In this document: positions 30,301-38,130 of the stretch, in pieces
Layout: every line of letters starts with the position of its first letter
Position numbering within the stretch: position 1 is the first letter of the stretch
Assembly (NCBI GenBank): GCA_948144175.1
Contig: CANXME010000511.1
Span: forward strand, 997,001 to 1,061,000
DNA from: Closterium sp. NIES-65
Taxonomy: Eukaryota; Streptophyta; Zygnematophyceae; Desmidiales; Closteriaceae
DNA length: 64,000 nucleotides
Direction: 5' to 3'
Notes under the pieces: model-generated
The model's database searches: none
What the model was told of the DNA's origin: nothing
What the model saw: only the letters and a program-made list of their open reading frames with translations
Position numbers and translations under genes: made by a program

Positions 30301-31487
30301 TCTATCAGGGGAGGATCAATACGTGCCAAGAGCTATAGACAAGGAAAAGCTGCTACAGAGGTAAAGGCTCCCTCTTTCTTCCATTCCTTCTCTTTTGAGA
30401 TTTCTCAAAACAAGCCAAGAATCATCGACAAGGGAAAGCTGTTACAGAGGTAAGTTTTGTAGTTTCTTTCATTCCTTCCCTCGACTGTGCAAATTTCATC
30501 CCCTGTTCTCTTGCTGCCCCTGTCCTCTCCACCCTTGAACCATGTCCCTCTCTTCTTTCATCTCTTTCTTTTTGTCTCTTCCTTGGCTTTTCCTCTCTTC
30601 CTTTTCTTCTCTTCCCTCTCCTCTCTTCCCTCTCTTCTCTTCTGTTTCCTCTCTCCCCTCTCCTCTCTCCCCTCTCCTCTCTCCCCTCTCCCTTCGTCCC
30701 TCTACTCTTTTACCTTCCTTCGCTTTTGTTGCCTCTGCTTCATACCTTTCCTCTTCTCGCCCTTTCACTCATCGTGCTTTTTCCTCTGACTCTCCATTAA
30801 TCATGATGATCCCACTCACTTAGTTTCATCACTCACAAGTAACAGGCCTCTTTCAGTTGCTAGCTTAGCTTATTCCCTTTTCCCTGTTTTGCACCTTTTC
30901 AACTTTCATCACATGCATTTGTTTATTACATTACCCTGTTGTTTCCTCATTACTGTTCTCGTTTTCTTCTGTATTGGTGCTGTTGCATCAAAACACCACC
31001 TTTTCATGCCACTGCTGATCCCACCTTCCGTCAAACTCTGTTCTCTGCTGCTATGGCTGGTGCCACCCATGCTATGAATGCTACAGCCAACAAACTCCCT
31101 CACTAACACTCTTGAGTCGACTGAGAGGCGACTCTCTGAGTACCGTAACACAGTCGATAATAACCCAACCATTCTATCCCACTGTTAATCCCACCACCCT
31201 TCCTTCGGGCTCTGTGCTGCTATGGGAAATGCTACCCCTGTCCTAATTCCTGGAGCCGACCACTCCCTGCGTAACACAGTGGGCGACAACACATCCGTTT
31301 CATGCCCCCAATTAAGGCTCTGTCTGTGCTGCCACCCTTCATCCCATCACCCACCCTTCCTCCCTTCAGGCTCTGTGCTGCTATGGGTGGTGCCACCGCT
31401 GCCCTAATTCCTGGAGCCGACCACTCCTTGAGTAACACAGTGGACGAAGCGGTTACCACGATAACGGATTTCATTAAGGAGCTTTAA
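22083..31487 (+). CDS. DUF1749-family alpha/beta hydrolase
   Basis: Eight exons join in frame to 306 residues: 22083-22193, 23778-23960, 25826-25918, 27717-27785, 28936-29108, 29985-30093, 30296-30360, 31370-31487. All introns are GT-AG. Landmarks: GVLFRWG; HVIILGGLTDGLL (oxyanion region); SSSYFGYGAASLEQD; nucleophile elbow GHSTG with Ser125; DIVAYLK; APTSDRE; MPRSADPLAPITAYR; DDDMFSSDFSDEEL; SGEDQYVP with Asp253, the likely acid; GADHSLSN with His286, the likely base. This order matches plant and fungal DUF1749 proteins, the family that includes the fungal siderophore esterase SidJ; the plant substrate is unknown. The frame is open upstream to an ATG at 21780, adding 101 Ser/Arg-rich, acid-poor residues that could be an organelle transit peptide. 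Introns are long because they hold exon echoes and a solo LTR. Confidence 0.92.
22483..22692. repeat. 210-bp near-perfect palindrome
   Basis: Left arm from AGGGACCCCTCG (22483) and right arm ending CGAGGGGTCCCT (22692), with no spacer and centred on GAATTC near 22583-22588. Each arm contains an exon 2 echo and a copy of GAGACGTCTC. Confidence 0.9.
22787..22925. repeat. 24-bp tandem array built from the palindrome
   Basis: Four 24-bp units (TTGAGTTGACTTTTGAGTCG + ACTC), then a complete ACTTTTGAG-TCGA-CTCAAAAGT palindrome. It reads LELTFEST repeatedly in one frame, which is an artefact of the period. Confidence 0.9.
24022..24053. repeat. 32-bp perfect palindrome, centre TCGA
   Basis: Arms AGGTGACTTTTGAG / CTCAAAAGTCACCT around TCGA. 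Confidence 0.97.
24089..24112. repeat. 24-bp perfect palindrome, centre ACGT
   Basis: Arms GTGTTTTGAG / CTCAAAACAC around ACGT. Confidence 0.97.
24440..25505 (+). repeat. 19-bp tandem repeat AATGTGCCTCACTCACCTC, split by a solo LTR
   Basis: Six or so units before 24540 and four or so after 25418, with one more near 25566. The array was interrupted by the solo LTR insertion. Confidence 0.92.
24540..25418. mobile_element. Solo LTR of the B1 Copia family, in hydrolase intron 2
   Basis: 879 bp, starts TGTTAGAGAC and ends ATAACA, flanked by CAATG at 24535-24539 and 25419-25423. Closely similar along its length to the two B1 LTRs (33093-33959, 37264-38130). No internal region, so probably produced by LTR-LTR recombination. 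Confidence 0.93.
25660..25820. repeat. Duplication with palindrome half at the junction, before exon 3
   Basis: GCCCCTCCCCGTCCCTCTCTG ... CATTCCCATACCCCA occurs twice (about 25665 and 25749). Between the copies is ACGTCGACTCAAAAACAGACTC, a decayed palindrome-family member near 25726. Confidence 0.75.
25919..26145 (+). repeat. Donor-side micro-echoes of hydrolase exon 3
   Basis: About seven units of roughly 30 bp, each ending GTCAGGTGA or CCAGGTGA, repeat the last bases of exon 3 (GCTGTCAG) plus its GTGAAT donor. Confidence 0.85.
26150..26440 (+). repeat. CCATGCCCCATACC minisatellite
   Basis: About 18 units of 15-20 bp. It is open in several frames on both strands, which is a period artefact. 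Confidence 0.95.
26580..26945. repeat. 22-bp array derived from the ACGT-centre palindrome
   Basis: A decayed palindrome at about 26583-26603, then eight or so tandem units GAAGTGTTTGAAACGTCTCA+AA from about 26768 to 26935. Flanks contain the duplicated block TGCCAGTG(T/G)GTCTT(C/G)TCAGAATC. Confidence 0.88.
27070..27716 (+). repeat. Acceptor-side echoes of hydrolase exon 4 (113-bp array)
   Basis: Copies of ATAGTGGC(A/G)T(A/T)TCTCAAGAGC start near 27078, 27217, 27330, 27443 and 27584, before the real exon at 27717. The middle three are in tandem with a 113-bp period and include the GGTGCAGTGCGGTGCAGTG tail. Confidence 0.9.
27786..27960 (+). repeat. Donor-side echoes of hydrolase exon 4
   Basis: The end of exon 4 plus donor (GCCGCCATTCTTCAG|GTGCC) is repeated 17 bp later, and decayed CCAGGTG/TCAGGTG units continue to about 27950. 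Using the second donor would shift the frame. Confidence 0.75.
28060..28935 (+). repeat. Acceptor-side echoes of hydrolase exon 5 (160-bp array)
   Basis: Copies of CCAACGAGTGACAGGGAGTG begin near 28070, 28217, 28377, 28537 and 28697, then the true exon at 28936. The middle copies form a near-perfect 160-bp tandem array carrying AG plus about 75 bp of exon sequence. Long frames here on both strands are artefacts. Confidence 0.93.
28827..28870. repeat. 44-bp perfect palindrome, centre ACGT
   Basis: Arms begin GAAAGAAGGAGTGTTTTGAG. The copy lies exactly between two direct repeats of about 60 bp (from GAAGCGGGTGGCACTAGC to CATTCCCTTTCACC). Confidence 0.97.
29255..29322 (+). repeat. 12-bp tandem repeat CCTGAGAACCCT
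   Basis: Five to six units in hydrolase intron 5. Confidence 0.92.
29398..29984 (+). repeat. Acceptor-side echoes of hydrolase exon 6
   Basis: Copies starting at AGGTTCCA(T/C)TCCC near 29400, 29631, 29716 and 29851 precede the real exon at 29985. The last two extend through DDDMFSS-F before diverging to the same sequence (AAAGTTTGCCCTTTATACC). Confidence 0.9.
29487..29508. repeat. 22-bp perfect palindrome, centre ACGT
   Basis: TGTTTTGAG / CTCAAAACA around ACGT. It is placed between two copies of a block containing CTACTGACATG and ATGCTC(G/A)GCTCATA. Confidence 0.96.
30120..30195 (+). repeat. GCATGGGT 8-bp repeat
   Basis: About eight units in hydrolase intron 6. Confidence 0.9.
30361..30460 (+). 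repeat. Donor-side echo of hydrolase exon 7 with palindrome
   Basis: The last ~40 bp of exon 7 and its GTAA donor recur at about 30411-30455. Between exon and echo is TTTTGAGA-TT-TCTCAAAA (30393-30410). Confidence 0.88.
31020..31290 (+). repeat. Acceptor-side echoes of hydrolase exon 8
   Basis: Copies of the CTCTGTGCTGCTATGGG exon start near 31035 and 31209 precede the true exon at 31370. The second extends through IPGADHSL. A decayed GAGTCGACT palindrome lies between them near 31112-31130. Confidence 0.85.
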
Positions 31488-32200
31488 AGCCAGCAGCTAA
31501 AATAGTGACCCCCCCCTTCTAGTTGGGTCCACTTGAAAACCAACTCACTACAAATATTTGTTTTCGCCTTCAGAGGATTTTCAAAGTGAACGGGGAACAG
31601 TTGGAATTATTTTTCGGGTTCTGATTGGTGGAAACATTCTCCCGCATGCATGTGCGAATTTGTCGCAGAGTAGCGCGAGCAATGCTAGTACTCCTGTAAT
31701 CAACACTTCACTAAATCCACATCGAGCACTACCGGTAGCACTTGCACCATAGCACACACACAGGCAGCATTTGTGCATAGCAGAGCTGTGACAAAACTGT
31801 TTCCTTGGAGTTGCCGCCTGAGAGGTGCAATAACTAGGGGTGATAAACGAGAACGATATAGGAAATGAGAGCGGGAAAGGTAATGGGAAGCGCTGGCGGC
31901 GGCGGCGGCGGCGACTGAGAATTCGCGCTGGCGTGATGGGTGGAGTGGGAGGGGCGAGCGAGAGATGGGATGGAAGGGAGGGGGGAGGGAGGACAGTGAA
32001 GGCGACGAAAAGGGAACGGGGACAGCGAAGGCGACGGGCGGGGAGAGAGAGGAAGAACGACGGGAGAGGAGTAAATTACGGACAAAATCATGCTTCATTT
32101 ATAGAGAATTAATGGACGAATTACCTGGCAGCGGAAGTAAGTAGCACCTGGTGATCAAGCCAATTCCATCTCGAGAGAAGAAGGGCAACGGGATTGAGAC
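31488..32200. other. Intergenic after the hydrolase gene; no gene seen
   Basis: 3' UTR expected at the left. No supported coding region; short GGC-repeat and purine-rich stretches near 31895-32060. Confidence 0.45.
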
Positions 32201-32214
32201 GAAGGGTGCCGAGA

Positions 32215-32355
32215 GGTCGTTTCGCGGAGAGCGCGAGGGTGATGGAAAGGGTGATGGGAGGGGAGGGAGGAAAGGCATGGGGAGGACGTTTCAGAGCAAG
32301 AGCGAAGGCGGCGAAGTGGGTGATGGGAGGGGAGAGAAGAAGGGAGAGCGCGAGG
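32215..32355 (+). repeat. GGGAGAGCGCGAGGGTGATG minisatellite, left of element B
   Basis: Degenerate units of about 20-25 bp. The same family continues at 52976-53290, so element B inserted inside one minisatellite. Confidence 0.8.
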
Positions 32356-32488
32356 TGTCAAATTATATATATGATATATATGTGTAGGCTGTAGTTGGGT
32401 AGTTACTATGGGGTATAGCCCCTTAGGGTTTCATATTTGTACCCAACTCTCATCTAGTCAATCAATTCCTGGCTAGTATTTTCAGACA
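32356..32488 (+). repeat. 5' LTR of element B
   Basis: Starts TGTCAAATTATATATATG and ends TTTCAGACA. About 98 % identical to 52843-52975 by eye. Confidence 0.93.
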
Positions 32489-33067
32489 TGGTATAGAGCA
32501 GTAGGTCCGTAGGACCGTCTTACTTCGGGCCCACCTACCGTTGCGGTTACCACGCTGCCCCGCCTGCCTTGCCTGCGCTGCGCCTCACGCGCGCGCCCTG
32601 CCTTGCCTGCGCTGCGCTGCCCGCGCGCGCTACCTTATTTTTTTTCGCGCACGCCACGCTAGCGGCTTGCGCAGCCCGCTGCTGCCCCGCGCGTCGCCTC
32701 TACCGGTCGCGCAGCCCGCAGCTGCTCCGCGCGCGGCCTTAGGAGACAGCGCGCGGCCTGCTGCTGCCCCGCGCGCCGCCTTAGGAGGCCGCGCGTCGCC
32801 CGCTGCAGCCTGCGCGCAGCTCCGTGACGCCCGCGCGCAGCCCCCTGCAGCCCCGCGCAGCCCTCACGCAGTCCGCTGCAACCCCGCGCGGCGCCTCCGC
32901 CGCCCCAGCGCGGCCTGCTTTAGCCCCGTGCGCCGTCTTACCTGCCCGCGCGCCGCCTTGCCGCCCTTACCGCTTGAGTACCGCCTCAGCAGCTAGTGCG
33001 CCGCACCTGCGGCCCTGCGAGCAGCTTCTCTCGGCCTTAGCTCTGCTTTGCCACCTGCGCTGACGTC
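32489..33067 (+). other. Primer site and GC-rich leader of element B
   Basis: TGGTATAGAGC, then GGTCC (32504-32508) pairing with GGACC (32512-32516), then GGGCCCACC at 32527-32535. The remainder is a CGCGC-rich low-complexity leader up to the Gag ATG at 33068. Confidence 0.7.
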
Positions 33068-33092
33068 ATGGCATCCCTTAATGTCCTCGCTT
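33068..33092 (+). pseudogene. First codons of element B Gag, cut by B1
   Basis: ATG at 33068 starts MASLNVLA; the frame resumes in FDPDGRPIEF right after the B1 insertion at 38131. The junction repeats GCTT on both sides of B1. Confidence 0.85.
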
Positions 33093-33959
33093 TGTTAAAG
33101 ACTAAGGACGGAGTCTATGAAGATTAGGTGCCCAAATTTCTCAAAATCGTTGGTCTCAATTTCTGGACAGAAACGTCGACTTCACAAGAAACGCTGTCGA
33201 CGAAAGGTGCATCGTTAGAATCCCACAAAATTCGAATATGTTGTAGCCCTAGACCGTGGCTACATTTTCCAATTTGAATCGTATCAAAAAATGAAGCATA
33301 TCTCGAGTTATGCTTTTCGGCGCACTAAGGGGTATGCTGCCACAGAAATTTAACTCAATCACAATTAACTCACAAGTCCCACAAAAGAACATTAGAGTAG
33401 CACTAAACCAGGTAGGAGGGGAAGAAGAGGACGAGAGGGAAGGTCCCAAGAAAGTCCCCAACCAAGGAAACCCCATGCCACACAATTCCCTTCCCCATAG
33501 GCAACCCAACTTTGACATTTGTCACTATCCCAACCTCCACAATCCACCTCAACCCAACTTGGCCACACTTGCCAACCTGGTTTGGTTTTTCCAAACCATT
33601 TGGCAGCAACTACAATAGAAAATACGAATTTCCCAACCCCCAAAAATCTGTACCCCATATTGAGTCAACCCCACAACTTCCCACAGTTGCTACAACCAAA
33701 TATGAAAAGCATACGAACTCCAACGTTCGTAACTTTCTTGTTCGTGCTCCGATTGAAGTGATACTTGGTTCGTTGGAAAGCTCTTGAGCAGAGGAGTCAC
33801 TTCAGATATCTGCTCAAGCCAAATAACATTCAGACACACTCAGAGAAACCAAACCACATCAAACACAAATTCTTGCACACGCTCACACCACGCATGCAAC
33901 GCACGAACATATGATGGGAGGCAGACAGACGTGAATGCAAGTGATAGCATCACACAACA
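33093..33959 (-). repeat. B1 LTR (3' LTR in element orientation)
   Basis: 867 bp; pairs with 37264-38130. Confidence 0.92.
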
Positions 33960-34157
33960 AACTCCCCCTCTGGCTGCCAACCATCATCCCACATGCCATA
34001 GCTCAAGCATGCATCCTCAATGCATACTCATCCCAGCAAGTTCCATTCACTTCCAACACTCATCCCAATGGACAATCATCTCCTTCCAACATCCCACTTC
34101 CAACATCTCCTCTTTGCTCAAATCTGCAGCACCCTCTGCAGCCTCTATTTCAAAACA

Positions 34158-37026
34158 CTATCCACCAAACCATCTCATTGCAGCTCCATAGCAATACGCT
34201 ATCTCATCCTCATCCATCTGTTCAGCCACACTTCCAGCCGGTACCACACTTGGCGTGCCACGGCTCGCATAGGTCAGCCGGTTAGGAGGGCGCACATTCC
34301 TCCTGGGACGGTCAGCCGGACGTGCGGCACCTTGTGGAGCATCTTGCTGCTGCTGCTGCGGCTGCTGCTGCTGCTGCTCCTCCACCTCAGGTTCTCCCCC
34401 ATCCTCAATCACCCCAGAGATCTCCTCCTCTGAGACAGTCACCTGCACTTGTCTTGAAGGCCGCTGCACCTCATCGGCCTCAATGATCAGCGATGTAGTA
34501 GGAAGCTTCTGCTGCTGCTGCTTCCACTCCATGTAGTACAAGGACTCAAGGAACTTCACATCCCTTGACACAGTGAGCTGCTGGCTGGTCAAGTCCCAAA
34601 TCAGCCAGCCCTTGTGATCCTTAGCAAGCCCCAAGTGCACACCCCATCTTCCAGAAGCCTCCAACTTTCCCCTCTTCTCCTTAGGTACATGAAACACCAC
34701 CATGCACCCAAAGGCTCTCAGCATGTTGACTGCTGATGCACTCCCATACCACTTGGTGTAGGGGACCCATTGCTTGTCCCCCACTGTCGCCAGCACCCGG
34801 TTCTTCATAACAGCGACCTGCCGCAGTGCTGTCACCCAAAACGGATCCGGCAGCCCTGCACGCCCAAGGAGAGTGCGAGCACCTTCCTGCAGGGTCCGAT
34901 TGAACCGCTCAGCCACGCCGTTCTGCTGAGGGTTGTAGGGCACCGTGAGCTGATGCTGGATCCCCTTCTTCTTCAGCACCGCCTCAAAATCAGCGCCAAT
35001 AAACTCTCCCCCATTGTCGGTGCGGATCACCTTGACCTTGTGTCCGCTCTCCCTTTGTGCTCTCGGCATCCACTCCTTAAGAACAGCCGCTGCCACCTCC
35101 CCCTTCGTCTTGAGAGGGTACACCCACACCGCACGCGTGTGGTCGTCCACAATTGTCAAGAAGTAGCGGCTGCCCGAGAGAGAAAGAGCCCTTATGGGGC
35201 CCACCACATCCATGTGCACAAGCGCGAGTGGAACCTTGGCTGGTCCCGTGTTGCTGCTGAAAGGGAACTTGGTGAACTTTGTCTCAAGGCATGTAGGGCA
35301 GCTCCCAATCTCCTTCGCTACCCCCTTCACCTCCAATCCCTTCAAGCTCCCATCCTTCACCAACTTCTACAGCATAGGAATGTTGATGTGGCATAGCCTC
35401 TCATGCCACGTCTCCCAATCGGCCTCACCAATCCCAGACGAAGCCTTTGCCCATGCAGCCGTTGCATCCACACCAGCAAGCACCTCACCATGTGATTGCT
35501 GTGGCTGCTGCACCTTCTTGACTGCATCCAGGGCCCCAGCAGTTGGTGCAGTCTCCTCTCCTCCCGCAGTTGCCTTAGCCGCTGCCGCTGCCTTTGCCGT
35601 TGCTGGAGGTTTCCCATTCCAAGGGATGATGGGCAGCTGCCACAGGTCCTTGATGCAGCTGCTCTTCTCCTCCAAATCCCACAGCAGCAACTTCCCAAGC
35701 TTTGCACGGCAGCTGGTTGGGCCGAAGGTAACTTCAGCCTTGCTCTTCTGCAGCCGACGCACAGAAAGAAGGTTAGCGGACAAACCTTCAACCAACAGCA
35801 CATTCCCAAGCCCCACAAGCTCTCCATTGGCTCCCATCACCTTGGCATTCCCAACACCAAGCACAGGGAGCAAAGCACCTGAAGCGGCAGCCACAAACTT
35901 GATCTTCCCAGGAGGTTTTACCTCATCAAGCAAATCTGCCCGTGGAGTCATGTGACTCGTGCAACCTGAATCGATCACCCAGTGAGTGAGGGGGTGCATC
36001 ACAACCTTCCCAACTGAACCCACATCACCCCCACTCCCTTGCACATCCTCAACAATGAGGAACATCCTAGGGTCGGCTTTACCTTGTGCACCATCACCTT
36101 GTGCACCTGAACCTTGCACAGCACCACCTCGTGCACGTTCACCACTTGGCAGCTTCATGCCTGGAGGCGCCCATCCTTCAGACCGGCTGAAACACTTGAA
36201 CCACGGGTGTCCAGCCTTCTTGCAGTACCAGCACGCACCCTCCATTCAGGTGCTCCCCCTGCCACCAGAGCTCTCATGCCCCTCGTTGTAGTCACCTCGG
36301 CCTCTTCCTCTCCCAAAGCCTCTCCCACGGCCTCGGCCTCTCCCTCCCCCTCTCCCCTGCTGCCTCCTGCAGCTCCGTACCCCTCAGCAGTTTTGTTGGC
36401 AGCACCACCTCCCGTGTGGCGCCTGCGGAAGTCCTCCTGCAGGATCTGCTGCCGTAGCCACTCAGGTGTCCACTTGTCCTGCTGAGCGTTGAGGGTGGGG
36501 ATAAGGTTGTCCCACGAGTTGTCGAGCACCGAGATGATTTTGGTGCACTGCTGCATTTCCGACACCTTGCTGCCCGCCGCTGCCATCCTCGCATAGGTGT
36601 CCTTGATCTTGTTAAGGGCCGGCTTCACATCATCTCCCGGCCGCATGGAGAGGGCACCCATCTCCTTCTCCAATACGATCACCATCGGCAGCGTGTTGGG
36701 TTGAACCACGTCGCGTAGCAGCTTCCACGCCTTCGGTCCCGAGTCATCGAGCTCCACCAAATCCTTGATGTGCTGGAACATGTCGTTTTTGACCAACTGT
36801 AGAATCAAGTCGTATAGCACCGCGCTCCGCTCAATCCACCGATCGCGGGCATCTCCGTCCTCGGGCATCTTCTCCTCTCCCATAGCCAATTTCAGCAGCT
36901 TGTAGCGCTTGAAGGCGCTCCTTACCGCCCACTCCATTCTTCATAGTTGGAGCCATCCAATGCCTCAATCTTGGATGGTGGCGGCTCACTCTTCTTCTCA
37001 GCTCCTTCTCCACTCCCTTGACTCAT
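34158..37026 (-). pseudogene. B1 Gag-PR-IN remnant
   Basis: Gag begins at ATG 37026 and has a 1-base frameshift near EEW (about 36940). The UBN2-like capsid runs to LQQDFRRR-type sequence, followed by a second frameshift near 36260-36300. The zinc knuckle CWYCKKAGHPWFKC (CX2CX4HX4C) is intact, as is the protease motif VIDSGCTSHM. One in-frame TAG (about 35364) follows HINIPML. GAG-pre-integrase (CPTC) and integrase (HMDVVGP, RTDNGGEF, NGVAERFN) continue to a stop at 34158 after the linker. No reverse transcriptase or RNase H is present between there and the LTR, only about 200 bp. Confidence 0.88.
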
Positions 37027-37263
37027 CTCCTCTGCTCCCAATCAGAAGTTTCAGCTCCCCCCCTTTGCTGGTCACAATGTAGATCCACACAATCTTCACA
37101 AATGTCGACGCCAACGAAATTTCGGCAGCGTTTCCCCTTAGCGGAAGTCACATCCAACCTCCAGAACTCCACTTAGGCACGCCCACAGGCCATGGTGGGT
37201 CTAGGAGGGTCTTCACACTTCAATATACTCTCCACAAAGTCCTTAATCAGCTCTGATACCACT

Positions 37264-38130
37264 TGTTAAAGACTAAGGACGGAGTCTATGAAGATTAGGT
37301 GCCCAAATTTCTCAAAATCGTTGGTCTCAATTTCTGGACAGAAACGTCGACTTCACAAGAAACGTTGTCGACGAAAGGTGCACTGTTAGAATCCCACGAA
37401 ATTCGAATATGTTGTAGCTCTAGACCGTGGCTACATTTCCCAATTTGAATCGTATCAAAATATGAAGCATATCTCGAGTTATGCTTTTCGGCGCACTAGG
37501 GGGTATGCTGCCACAGAAATTTAACTCAATCACAATTAACTCACAAGTCCCACAAAAGAACATTAGAGTAGCACTAAACCAGGTAGGAGGGGAAGAAGAG
37601 GACGAGAGGGAAGGTCCCAAGAGAGTCCCCAACCAAGGAAACCCCATGCCACACAATTCCCTTCCCCATAGGCAACCCAACTTTGACATTTGTCACTATC
37701 CTAACCTCCACAATCCACCTCAACCCAACTTGGCCACACTTGCCAACCTGGTTTGGTTTTTCCCAACCATTTGGCAGCAACTATAGTAGAAAATACGAAT
37801 TTCCCAACCCCCAAAAGTCTGTACCCCATATTGAGTCAACCCCACAACTTCCCACAGTTGCCACAACCAAATATGAAAAGCATACGAACTCCAACGTTCT
37901 TAACTTTCTTGTTCATGCTCCGATTGAAGTGATACTTGGTTTGTTGGAAAGCTCTTGAGCAGATGAGTCACTTCAGATATCTGCTCAAGCCAAATAACAT
38001 TCACACACACTCAGAGAAACCAAACCACATCAAACACAAATTCTTGCACACGCTCACACCACGCATGCAACGCACGAACATATGATGGGAGGCAGACAGA
38101 CGTGAATGCAAGTGATAGCATCACACAACA
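37264..38130 (-). repeat. B1 LTR (5' LTR in element orientation)
   Basis: 867 bp, bounded on its inner side by the primer site TGGTATCAGAGC (minus strand, about 37250). Confidence 0.92.

Larger units (their letters stand above)
33093..38130 (-). mobile_element. Copia element B1, nested in B Gag, lacks RT and RNase H
   Basis: LTRs of 867 bp at 33093-33959 and 37264-38130 (about 98 % identical by eye). On the minus strand the 5' LTR is followed by AG and TGGTATCAGAGC, a perfect initiator-Met primer site; the 3' LTR is preceded by the purine tract AGAGGGGGAGTT. Target duplication GCTT, or GCTTT if the first T is counted. Internal coding stops after integrase. Solo LTR 24540-25418 is the same family. 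Primer site and polypurine tract resemble those of B3. Confidence 0.92.
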
